Source: Saccoglossus kowalevskii (taxonomy: Eukaryota > Hemichordata > Enteropneusta > Harrimaniidae). From it: DNA of 15,576 nt. The DNA is taken from NCBI RefSeq assembly GCF_000003605.2, contig NW_003147277.1, positions 8,870 to 24,445 of the forward strand, given 5' to 3'. The position numbers were made by a program, and so were the translations under genes. Position 1 is the first letter of the stretch. The number at the start of each line of letters is the position of its first letter. The notes beneath the pieces were generated by a model. That model had not been told where the DNA came from. It did no database searches and saw nothing but the letters and a program-made list of their open reading frames with translations. Of the stretch, positions 9,318 to 15,576 are shown in pieces.

Positions 9318-9420
9318 AACCACACGTAATTCAAACGACCCTATTAGTTGTCTGAGTTCAGTCTAAACATCCACATATGCTTGACGGCCGGTAATTCACA
9401 AGAATATATGCAATATTACT
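9318..9420 (+). repeat. Repeat R4, copy 2
   Basis: Begins with the same 20 bases as 1730-1749 and keeps weaker matches (TAGTTG; GGTAATTCA versus CGTAATTATT) for about 100 bases. No coding potential. About 90 bases after its end comes the TATA/initiator-like pair at 9511. Confidence 0.5.
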
Positions 9421-9510
9421 GCTGTTCGATCCTAGTTTTACAAACAATGGGCTTCTCGTGTTACGCGTATGTTACGTGTGTGACTTGGGGTTAGCTGAAC
9501 CTTGGTCGAC

Positions 9511-9546
9511 ATAAATAAGCGGCCAGCACAGCCGAACACTTCAGTG
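9511..9546 (+). promoter_or_regulatory. Putative TATA/Inr core promoter
   Basis: ATAAATAA at 9511-9518, preceded by GTCGAC, is followed by TCAGTG with its A at 9543, about 33 bases downstream. The layout is the same as in the two R3 promoters, though flanking sequence differs. A GTGAGG near 9561 could be a weak donor. Activity cannot be judged. Confidence 0.35.
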
Positions 9547-9733
9547 TCTTCATGATATACGTGAGGTTAAATTGCTTGCATGGAACAAAAACAACTTGTT
9601 TCTGTTTTAGATTCGACACGTAATTATATAAATCTATCAATGCTTTATGTATTAACATTTGTAGATAATTATTGTTTTCGTTTCGTATGAATTTTTTTTC
9701 TCATGTGTATATAATACGCGTGGTAAAAGTTTA

Positions 9734-9838
9734 GTGGTGTTTCACCACAAAATGGCGGTGTGTGGTTGCAGAGATACTTTCGGTGTTATGGCCCCAAGGA
9801 TCTCTGGGAAAAAAACGTGCGTATACTCGTACCCATAG
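9734..9838 (+). other. Hairpin followed by tiny ORF with AAAATGGCG start
   Basis: GTGGTG-TTT-CACCAC (9734-9748) is a perfect 6-base hairpin three bases before an ATG (9752) in AAAATGGCGG context, a form common at animal translation starts and overlapping a YY1-like motif. The frame codes for 28 residues and stops at 9836-9838. The peptide begins MAVCGCRDTFGVMAP and has no known domain. It could be a micro-ORF, the first exon of an unseen gene, or chance. About 210 bases upstream is the TATA/initiator pair at 9511. Confidence 0.25.
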
Positions 9839-10079
9839 GCATATAGTCACGTGATCTGAAACAGATAATCGATATCAGCCACGGGTGCAATGGCGATTTT
9901 ATTTTGAGAACATTGAGATTGACGTTGTGAAACACTGGTTTGCAAACAATCAAACCACTGTCCTATGAGTCAGCATCATTGATCCCATTATATACACAGT
10001 TTTTCCTCGGCTCAAATAAATATAAATATTTTTTTCATAATGGGAATTTGTGCAGAAATAATAAACAAACAGCATTATT

Positions 10080-10197
10080 CTTTATGGACTTGATACGGCT
10101 TTTGCGGCTCGACGTCGTGCGGCGGAAGCGCCCGAGCTTGCGAGGACGCGTAAGCCGTACGATCGAGGGCAGCAAAAGCCGTATTCAGTCCATAAAG
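10080..10197. repeat. 118-base foldback (long hairpin) element
   Basis: The outer arms 10080-10105 and 10172-10197 are inverted copies matching at 24 of 26 positions (CTTTATGGACTTGATACGGC and its partner). The inner arms continue the pairing less perfectly: 10107-10123 (GCTCGACGTCGTGCGGC) against 10154-10170 (GCCGTACGATCGAGGGC). This leaves a GC-rich loop of about 30 bases. The inside is much richer in G+C and CpG than the AT-rich flanks, which suggests an inserted miniature foldback element. No sure target-site duplication is visible. Open frames on both strands run across it only because the GC-rich core lacks stops. Confidence 0.8.
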
Positions 10198-10728
10198 GTT
10201 TTATCATATACCTTATATGAAAAACAAAGTCTTTAGTTATGCTATTTTCCGCTCCTCTGGCCAAAAAGAAAACCTATTCACTTTAATCGGGGTTTTGATA
10301 CGGGCCTTTTTATTGGCGCAGATTTATACGGGGATTATAAATGACGCGTCCGAACAACTCTCACACAATACACAAACCAATGTCGCCAAATATATCCCCA
10401 AATGACGTTTTAGTGAAACAGCAAATAAACGTAAATTTATAACAATATTTTAATGGTAATAAATACAAACTTATTATAAACTTTTTTTCTTACAGTCCAG
10501 CTAAGTTGGTCATTTACTGGCCGTTCGAATAATACATAACAAACGGACGTTTTCTTGGAGCTGATGTTGTAACCGCAGGTCAGTGGCGGCGGCACTGTTG
10601 GAGCAGTGGTGGTAGTTACCCTAACGAAAAATAAGGTGAAACACTCATCTATATTTGTAAGAGAAATATACCTAAGTGTACCATGAACATTTGCTCCCCA
10701 AAATACAGGAAACACCGTTTCAGAGGGT
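10198..10728. other. No supported gene
   Basis: A minus-strand open frame (10437-10811) covers much of this stretch but is out of frame with the recombinase relic and has a composition typical of chance frames. The plus-strand frame 10217-10405 is likewise unsupported. The sequence near 10560-10620 (GGTCAGTGGCGGCGGCACTG) is GC-rich. It may be the 3' flank of the recombinase element. Confidence 0.4.
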
Positions 10729-10926
10729 CTAGAATTCAAAATTTTCCCGGTGGAGCATGCCCCCGGAACCCCCAAGAAAGGTCGCGCCTTCGGCGCTCGA
10801 TTTGTTGACATTCACATAAAACCTTCGCCTACAGTCAAAACAAGCTGCCACCGCCTCTGCAGGTAGAGACACGTTGATTTCACAGTTGTTACAAACTGTG
10901 GTCGGTGAACGAAAAACAATTGCTTG
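10729..10926 (-). pseudogene. Open stretch with CxxC-x13-CxxC, possible zinc ribbon
   Basis: On the minus strand, 65 codons lie open between a TGA (10927-10929) and a TAG (10729-10731). They contain VCNNCEINV and AACFDCRRRF, that is CxxC, 13 residues, CxxC, the spacing of a small treble-clef or zinc-ribbon fold. The cysteine codons are at 10891-10893, 10882-10884, 10840-10842 and 10831-10833. The frame is the same as that of the recombinase relic just upstream, with only two TGA codons between. It could be a C-terminal extension of that protein now cut off by stops, a second small gene of the element, or coincidence. No family match is claimed. Confidence 0.3.
10745..10800. repeat. GC-rich patch with GCGCC-TTC-GGCGC hairpin
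   Basis: Within AT-rich DNA this patch holds CCCGGTGGAGCATGCCCCCGG and then GCGCCTTCGGCGC, a perfect 5-base stem with a 3-base loop at about 10784-10796. I have the impression that similar CATGCCCCCGGA...GCGCCTTCGGCGC phrases recur in repeats of marine invertebrates, but I cannot verify this here. It may be the end of a dispersed element. Confidence 0.35.
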
Positions 10927-10968
10927 TCAAGAAGCAGTTTTGTTTACAGTTCTAGATTCGGGCGTAGC

Positions 10969-11160
10969 TCAACTAAGAATATCTGAAATGCGGCGATGAT
11001 CTTCCGTGGAGACAGTATCGTAGTGCTGTAAACTTGACACGTTTTTTGTTTTGTGACCAGTTATCTTTATGATTGCTTGTGGTGGAATGCCGGCTTTCGT
11101 CAGGGTAATAATGAGTCCAACTGGTCTTTCGGCATATTTCCCATCCACTGAATAATATCG
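10969..11160 (-). pseudogene. Crypton-type tyrosine recombinase, C-terminal remnant
   Basis: On the minus strand a frame open from 11160 to a TGA at 10969-10971 codes for about 63 residues ending the catalytic domain of a tyrosine recombinase. Visible motifs in order: an arginine in AERPVGLI (codon 11125-11127), the helix TKAGIPPQAIIKITGHK with its histidine at 11053-11055, and SSLQHYD with the tyrosine at 11020-11022, then STEDHRRISDILS before the stop. The R...GHK...SLxxY order, and the RPxGI.TLTKAGIP style, are typical of Crypton elements and related DUF3504 proteins of animals. These enzymes cut and rejoin DNA through the tyrosine. An upstream TGA at 11161-11163 and no recognisable N-terminal part mean the copy is truncated. 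The residues normally preceding the arginine (NHS-like) are not kept. Family call fairly secure; activity excluded for this fragment alone. Confidence 0.8.
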
Positions 11161-11816
11161 TCAGCCATTATCGAAGCGCAGACGATAATCTCAAATTACG
11201 AGTGTGGTTTGTAAACAGAAAGTAATTCCAGGAAATAAACGCGTTTACCCAAATATGGTAAACGGGACCCGGGCGTGATATGAAAAATTATTGCATGGCT
11301 CGCGCATCAGGATTCCCATGGCGATACGAGGCCGGGCAATACGAGGTATATGATAATGCAAGTAAAGTGTCTGAACATATTTCTTAGGCATCAGTGACGT
11401 TATTCCATAGACTAGAATCTACGACTATCCTAAACAAATACATTTGTCCTAACTAGTGATGATACCACCACAACCAACAGTATGAATACACACAATTCAA
11501 AATCATACAACGTTTTATTTATAAAAGAGCAACATTGATCAAATATATAGCATACAGACATACATATGAACGAAGACCTCCCAAAATCTCCCATTTTCAG
11601 GCTCTGTCTGAACAGAAACATGGAGCCTATTTATTCAAAGTTGAATTCATGTATTATTATGAAGCAAGATACTCGCCTCGTCACGATGAACAGGTTACAT
11701 GAGGCGACCTTGGTAAATTGTCCAGTTGTCGAAGATATATAAATCCCGAATCTACTAAAATCGTGTACCGTAAATCATCGTGAGCATGCGTGCGTCACCG
11801 AAAACACCAACATGTC
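11161..11816. other. No supported gene; expected N-terminal side of the recombinase relic
   Basis: The rest of a Crypton recombinase should lie here if present, reading leftward, but no motif is visible in any minus frame. There is a GTTTACC/GGTAAAC hairpin at 11243-11263 and a cluster of CpG-containing sequence at 11260-11340. Minus frame 11430-11621 is unsupported. Confidence 0.45.
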
Positions 11817-12053
11817 TTAACCATTTGGGTAACCATTAATCATATTCACACAGTCAATCCAATAAGCACCAGATGTCAGGTTTACTGTGTAATTTGCATT
11901 ATTTGTATGTCTTTTGATTTCCACATTATCTGGCTTTTTCTCGGTGATATAATTTTCACGATTCTTTGAACATTGTAATTTGAACGTAATTTTCAGTTTC
12001 GATCGGACATTAAATCTGTAACAACACTCGTGATTTGCGTGTGGTACCCTAGT
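11817..12053 (-). other. Unrecognised open stretch, 78 codons, no ATG start
   Basis: A minus-strand frame is open from after a TAA (about 12056) to a TAA at 11817-11819. The peptide has spaced cysteines (HECCYRF, KLQCSKN, YWIDCVN) and two N-glycosylation-type sequons (NYT, NLT), followed by SGAYWIDC, which resembles the end of an extracellular beta-sandwich such as an Ig-like fold (x-G-x-Y-x-x-C). No convincing flanking splice sites were found and the length is within what chance gives in AT-rich DNA. It could be a relic exon or random. Confidence 0.2.
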
Positions 12054-12229
12054 TTATGGTCGCAATACCTGAAACCATGTCCACAGTACATTTTTCTCGA
12101 CTGGCTTAGTTTGAATTTGTTCTCGAATGTATCTATTGTTTAGAGTTCTTGTACAACTCAATGTGCTGTACGACGTATAGCTCAATTATTGAAACTTCAT
12201 AGAATCGCCAGTTAAATTGTTAATAGACA

Positions 12230-12376
12230 TCAGCTTATGCCAAATAGCCTACGCTGTGTATTTTTAAGCACTAACTGCTTTGCAATCTCGCTGAATGATT
12301 TTCCATTGAAAAACATTTCCACAATTTTCAGGTGAGCATGTGTGGAATGTTCATCTCTTGTCGGCTTGTATACCAT
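12230..12376 (-). pseudogene. Helix-turn-helix relic, transposase N-terminus type
   Basis: An ATG at 12376 on the minus strand opens a 48-codon frame ending at TGA 12230-12232. Residues 15-40 contain the pattern HLKIVEMFFNGKSFSEIAKQ, closely resembling the first helix-turn-helix of paired-type DNA-binding domains used by Tc1/mariner-like transposases and Pax proteins: I-V-x-M/L-x-x-x-G-x-S-x-x-x-I-A-x-x-L. The usual continuation (VSxxTVxxI) is already degraded to VLKNTQRRLF, and no second helix-turn-helix or catalytic DDE part is seen. The frame is too short for a full protein. It is best read as the eroded start of a transposase; an independent small DNA-binding protein is less likely. Confidence 0.45.
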
Positions 12377-12689
12377 GATGACAGCAGACAAACTTAATGT
12401 GAGTAATAAAATGCGTTAGTAGTCATACTTGGTTCGGCGACACCAAATTCAAATGTTTGACCTATATTTATAGCTTGTACTTCTTGCGCATTGAGAATAA
12501 TGGTACTTTGTGTCTCTGAAACAAGTCCTTTAAATTTACCATAACAAGATCATCCATTCTTTGTAGTACTACTTGAATAAGATCACGACAACATAAAACC
12601 GAGATGAAATTTTTAACCTAGCTATATGTTGGATAGAAGATCAAATTTCTCACATCAATATTTAATTGGTTCAGGTACAATTTGCTGCT
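12377..12689. other. No gene seen
   Basis: AT-rich spacer between the helix-turn-helix relic and the duplicated gene block. No open frame, repeat or RNA gene is supported. Confidence 0.5.
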
Positions 12690-12906
12690 CCTATAATATC
12701 ATTAAACTCACCTCTGAGTAGTTCATACTGACCACGAACACCAGGCTTTATATGTATGTCGTTGTCTGTGACGTCATAAATTTATCTTACACATGTTCAT
12801 CTAAACAATGTGAGGGCGCGTTCATTAAGACGCTATTTGTAGTAACCGACTTTTTGTTTATTTCGGTGACTTTTGCGTACTGACGCGCGCGTCTGCTTTC
12901 AGAGTA
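12690..12906 (+). promoter_or_regulatory. Putative 5' region and leader of the 13-14.6 kb gene relic
   Basis: This part aligns with 4360-4545 in the partial duplicate. It holds a conserved GGCTTTATATGTATGTCGTTGTCTGTGA block with a TATA-like TTTATATG, and directly after it a perfect CRE palindrome TGACGTCA (12769-12776) that the other copy has lost. Later conserved stretches (TTAAGACGCT, GTACTGACGCGCG, TGCGTCTGCTTTC) lead into a splice donor GTGAGT at 12907-12912. The transcription start cannot be located. Confidence 0.35.
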
Positions 12907-12979
12907 GTGAGTTCAAATCTTTGTCTACATGTCTTTAATCTGCCAGAACGTATATCAATTATTATTTCTTGTAGTGTAG
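12907..12979 (+). other. Putative intron ahead of exon A
   Basis: The donor GTGAGT at 12907 and acceptor ...TTCTTGTAGTGTAG ending at 12979 define a 73-base intron, close in size to the 67-base intron at 14227-14293. Joining places the last A of the leader (12906) before TG (12980-12981), making an ATG in frame with KHWIVYPP. A slightly earlier acceptor at 12974 is also possible and would not give this ATG. Confidence 0.35.
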
Positions 12980-13090
12980 TGAAACACTGGATAGTGTACC
13001 CACCAACAGGGAACGTTAGTTCAGACTTGCTTTATCCAACTCTGACGATTCAAGGATGTTTGCACCTGGAAGATTATTTCTACATGTTGT

Positions 13091-13123
13091 TATATCCATC
13101 CATTATATCCATTATATCCATCC
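13091..13123 (+). repeat. Short tandem TATATCCAT repeat in exon A
   Basis: TATATCCATCCAT-TATATCCAT-TATATCCATCC is an imperfect tandem of about 9 bases within the end of exon A, reading YPSIISIISI in the exon frame. The spacing keeps the frame. Such a microsatellite may have changed length. Confidence 0.6.
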
Positions 13124-13126
13124 AAG

Positions 13127-13293
13127 GTACAACTTTAGGCTATTAGATTAGAGTAATTTATATTTTTTTCAGTTTCACCATGCACAATGTAAATACGTTA
13201 ATAAATTAAATACATATGTGTTTTATTGACTATTTATTATAAATTATTCTTGAAACTTGTTTCATGCATGTTTTTCTAGATTATGTGTTGCAG
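13127..13293 (+). other. Intron of the pseudogene (phase 1)
   Basis: Donor CCAAG|GTAC at 13127 and acceptor TTATGTGTTGCAG ending at 13293. Exon A leaves one base and exon B needs one base, so the frames join. An alternative acceptor TTTTTCTAG ending at 13279 does not keep the frame. Confidence 0.55.
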
Positions 13294-14140
13294 ATGAACT
13301 GAAACCTCCTACAAGTATTCCAGGTATTCTCTTTGTATATCACTCATGGGAAACCAGCAGTTGTGGATTGGATGGATTCCATATAACACTTGTAATAAAT
13401 AGAGCTAAAAACAGATGCAAGGTTTACAGTACTGTGCTGAATGTGACCAAAGAACAGGAACAGAATGCGGAAGAACAAAACGTTATATTAATTAAACCTG
13501 TAAAAACACAAACTACAGATGCTCTGGTTCAGCATGAATTGTTTTACCCACATTTGAGTGATTTTGATATAAACTATATTGTTGGTTATTCATGAGACAA
13601 TGCCACAAATCACTTGAAAGCAAATATTTTCAAGAAGGCGAAACTGTACTTGATCCATGATGTGGATACTTTTGAGGATGAAATTGTCATACTTGAGTTC
13701 GCTAAATCCGCTTCTGCACTCGTATCCTTGGAACCTTCAACATATGACATGTTATCAAATGCATTCAGAGCTGATGATCTTTATAATAAGCCACATATTC
13801 TACTGCATTAAAAGCCTTTGCCAATTTGCTACAGAAAATCTGTAATCCAACCGAGTACATTTAAAACATCCTCCCTGGACATACATATATATAGACTGCT
13901 TTATAACACTCATGCTCAAGAAGAATTAATTTCCATTGCAAAAGCCATAAGTAAGGTATTAAAACGGCGCCCAGATTTCAAACTCCCGAAATGGAGGTTT
14001 CTTAATGTGTCTTCAGTTGATACTGTTTAATCAAAATAAGCGAGAATGTCTCACTCGATTTTCATTCCATTGAAAATAAGTTCATTTGTAAGTCTTTGCG
14101 TTCAGGCCAGTAGTGTGGTGATGAAAATATTTGCAAAAAG

Positions 14141-14151
14141 CCCCCCCCCCC
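14141..14151 (+). repeat. C11 homopolymer in exon B
   Basis: Eleven C in a row within the exon B frame, coding for part of a PPP run. A likely slippage or sequencing-error site; its present length keeps the frame to the 14226 donor. Confidence 0.8.
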
Positions 14152-14226
14152 AGTCTGAGATGGTATACGTCAACACATTTACAAGATTCGGCACATTACC
14201 GTGTCTTGTGTATACACGGTCAATGC

Positions 14227-14293
14227 GTATGTGATTACTAGAGAACTATGATCAATATGCAGGTTTATCTGACAATATGTTTTTTTTTGTCAG
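14227..14293 (+). other. Intron of the pseudogene (67 bases, phase 1)
   Basis: Donor GCG|-type context GC|GTATGT at 14227 and a strong acceptor with an eight-T run, TTTTTTTTGTCAG, ending at 14293. Exon B leaves one base and exon C takes one, matching the phase of the previous intron. Confidence 0.6.
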
Positions 14294-14615
14294 TGAAAGA
14301 TCAAGACGTGCCTCACCCTAAGGAACTGAAGCGTCATCTAGTAACAGTGGTTTTAGATACAGTATCAACACTCATTGCATCATGTATGAATGCTACTTAC
14401 ACCATATTGTTCACTGTTATAGGCAAGTCAATATGTCAAATTAATTATGAAGATAATGTCGAGCAATGTGTTCGGTTACGGTAGCAATATTAGTCCAGTC
14501 AATATGCATTTAGACCTGAAATTAATTGCAAAAGAAACACTTTCTAAGATAGCAAATATTGCCAAAAACAATAGTATAAAAACTTTACTAGAATCTCAAT
14601 AGGAGAATGTTGTTG

Positions 14616-14621
14616 AATAAA
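14616..14621 (+). terminator. AATAAA polyadenylation signal
   Basis: A canonical AATAAA 14 bases after the TAG stop at 14600-14602 of exon C, followed by a T-rich stretch (ACAATTTTTATTCC). The position fits the 3' end of the gene relic with a very short 3' untranslated region. Confidence 0.6.
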
Positions 14622-15576
14622 ACAATTTTTATTCCTTAACTATTTTCTCTTTCACTCAGTAGTTATGTAATAATCATTTAACTTATGAAACCATTAGATG
14701 TACATTTAGTCATATGATTGGAGACGTCAAATAGCAATTATCTAAGCTAGAAAAACTATAGGATTTGATATAAAAGCTTTCTCCTACTTAGTTGTTTTAA
14801 TTTCTGATATGTTGTTTAGGGAAATAGTAACATAATGTTTGCTTTTTTATCTGTCTTTGAATCAAATAACCTTAGTCATGTTACCGATAATACAAAGTAC
14901 ATAATAAGGAATTATTTAAATTTTAATATTTAATGCGTGTATAATATAAAGCCGCATGTATTTGAGACATTGTTTAATTTTTTTCCAATCTCAATTCAAT
15001 CTCCAATGAAACCCAAAACCGTTAATAGTGATGTCTACAATAAGAACTGAAATTCTTAGTCGGAATAGGGTAAAACTAAACTCCAGCTGACTTGGGGATA
15101 CTGGCACTTCCAGGGATGCAGTGTTTTTAAATGTGCTCTTCGGTATCTATTTACAAATCTTGTTTGATAGACAGGGGTCACATTTTTGTTGACTTATGAC
15201 CAAATATAAATATCGCATATTACATGCAATTACAATTTTCCCTCGGGTCACATTATATAATTTCATTTTATATAACGATCCAGTGTTATACAAATCAGTC
15301 CTGTACATTTTTTGCTGATGGTTGATTATATAACTTGTCCTTTTTATTATTTACAGTAACTGCTTCTTTCTGCTCACCCCCTTAAATTACGAGATTATTG
15401 CGATATGTTGTGTTTCTATGCTATTTTTGGTAATGCCGAGTTCTCTAGAATGTGTTTTGAAAATTTAGCTGTTATGTCACACATATTACCAACATGCCAT
15501 GTATGTCAAATCGATCAAGAGAACATTACAAAATACTATATTTATTGTGTATTTAGTAGTTATTTTATTGTTTATT
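14622..15576. other. AT-rich DNA without gene (955 bases)
   Basis: Downstream of the poly(A) signal the sequence is strongly AT-rich, with stops in all frames. The phrase GGGTCACAT(T) recurs at about 15175 and 15245. No repeat copy of the left blocks, RNA gene or coding relic was seen. Confidence 0.55.

Larger units (their letters stand above)
12975..14602 (+). pseudogene. Multi-exon pseudogene, family not recognised
   Basis: Three exons can be traced. Exon A (about 12980-13126) starts with KHWIVYPPTGNV and ends in a tandem TATATCCAT run. Exon B (13294-14226) is 933 bases read in one frame. Exon C (14294-14602) ends LLESQ-stop just before AATAAA. Introns 13127-13293 (AAG|GTAC...TTGCAG) and 14227-14293 (GTATGT...TTTTTGTCAG) both fit phase 1 on each side, so the structure is not a chance row of frames. 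The copy is dead. Exon B has in-frame TGA 13593-13595 and TAA at 13809, 14028 and 14037, and exon C changes frame between about 14440 and 14480. Original length would be about 460 residues. No signal peptide, membrane segment or known motif is recognised; exon B has acidic FEDEIVILEF and a hydrophilic KVLKRRPDFKLPKW. Retained introns rule out a processed copy. It could be an old host gene copy or derive from a mobile or viral source; the sequence does not say. Confidence 0.65.

Noticed and set aside
9940-10264. Open frames on both strands around the foldback as genes
   Set aside because: They are open mainly because the GC-rich palindromic core has few stops; the peptides look like nothing known.
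10437-10811. Minus-strand 124-codon open frame as a gene
   Set aside because: It runs through a GC-rich hairpin patch and is out of frame with the better-supported recombinase and CxxC stretch; no domain is visible.
13257-13293. TTTTTCTAG at 13279 as the exon B acceptor
   Set aside because: It would not keep the reading frame with exon A, while the acceptor ending at 13293 does.
13593-14039. Stops in exon B as recoded codons (selenocysteine at TGA, or an alternative genetic code)
   Set aside because: Both TGA and TAA interrupt the same frame and exon C has a frameshift, which recoding would not explain. No selenocysteine insertion structure was identified. Decay is simpler.
1-15576. tRNA, rRNA or other structured RNA genes
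   Set aside because: No cloverleaf with A and B box, rRNA core or snRNA-type element was recognised on either strand by eye; a covariance-model search was not possible.

Overview
The window reads as nuclear DNA of an animal, probably a marine invertebrate. It is AT-rich, with spliced-type gene structure (GT...AG introns with matching codon phase, an AATAAA signal after a stop codon) and several eroded transposon-type domains. There is no bacterial-style gene packing. The marine-invertebrate guess rests on the general look of the repeats and on the combination of Crypton-type recombinase and Myb/SANT-like relics; species and phylum cannot be fixed from the sequence. I find no intact protein-coding gene. 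Everything protein-like is broken, so this looks like a graveyard of mobile-element and duplicated-gene fragments.

Left part (1-6430): two diverged blocks share the same order of repeats. Block A (about 13-1340) and block B (about 3848-6430) both carry repeat R1 (13-385 and 3848-4115) followed by repeat R3 (1131-1340 and 6145-6426); a partial third R3 copy lies at 616-745. R3 carries a TATA box and an initiator-like element at promoter spacing, and one copy is followed by a good splice donor, so it resembles a duplicated promoter plus first exon. Between the blocks are twin palindromes (2472-2489, 2547-2562) and, on the minus strand, a broken Myb/SANT-like domain (2628-2950). Block B also holds a partial copy (4360-4785) of the gene relic found at the right end.

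Middle (6430-10080): AT-rich DNA with no convincing gene. It contains an R4 repeat copy (9318-9420, matching 1730-1850), another TATA/initiator-like pair (9511-9546) and a tiny ORF behind a hairpin (9734-9838).

Right part (10080-15576): a 118-base foldback element (10080-10197); a minus-strand C-terminal remnant of a Crypton-type tyrosine recombinase (10969-11160) followed in the same frame by a CxxC...CxxC stretch; an unrecognised open minus-strand stretch (11817-12053); a minus-strand helix-turn-helix relic (12230-12376); and the main item, a plus-strand multi-exon pseudogene at 12975-14602. Its introns are phase-consistent and it ends with a poly(A) signal at 14616, but the reading frame has four in-frame stops and one frameshift. 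Its family is not recognised. The last kilobase is AT-rich and featureless.
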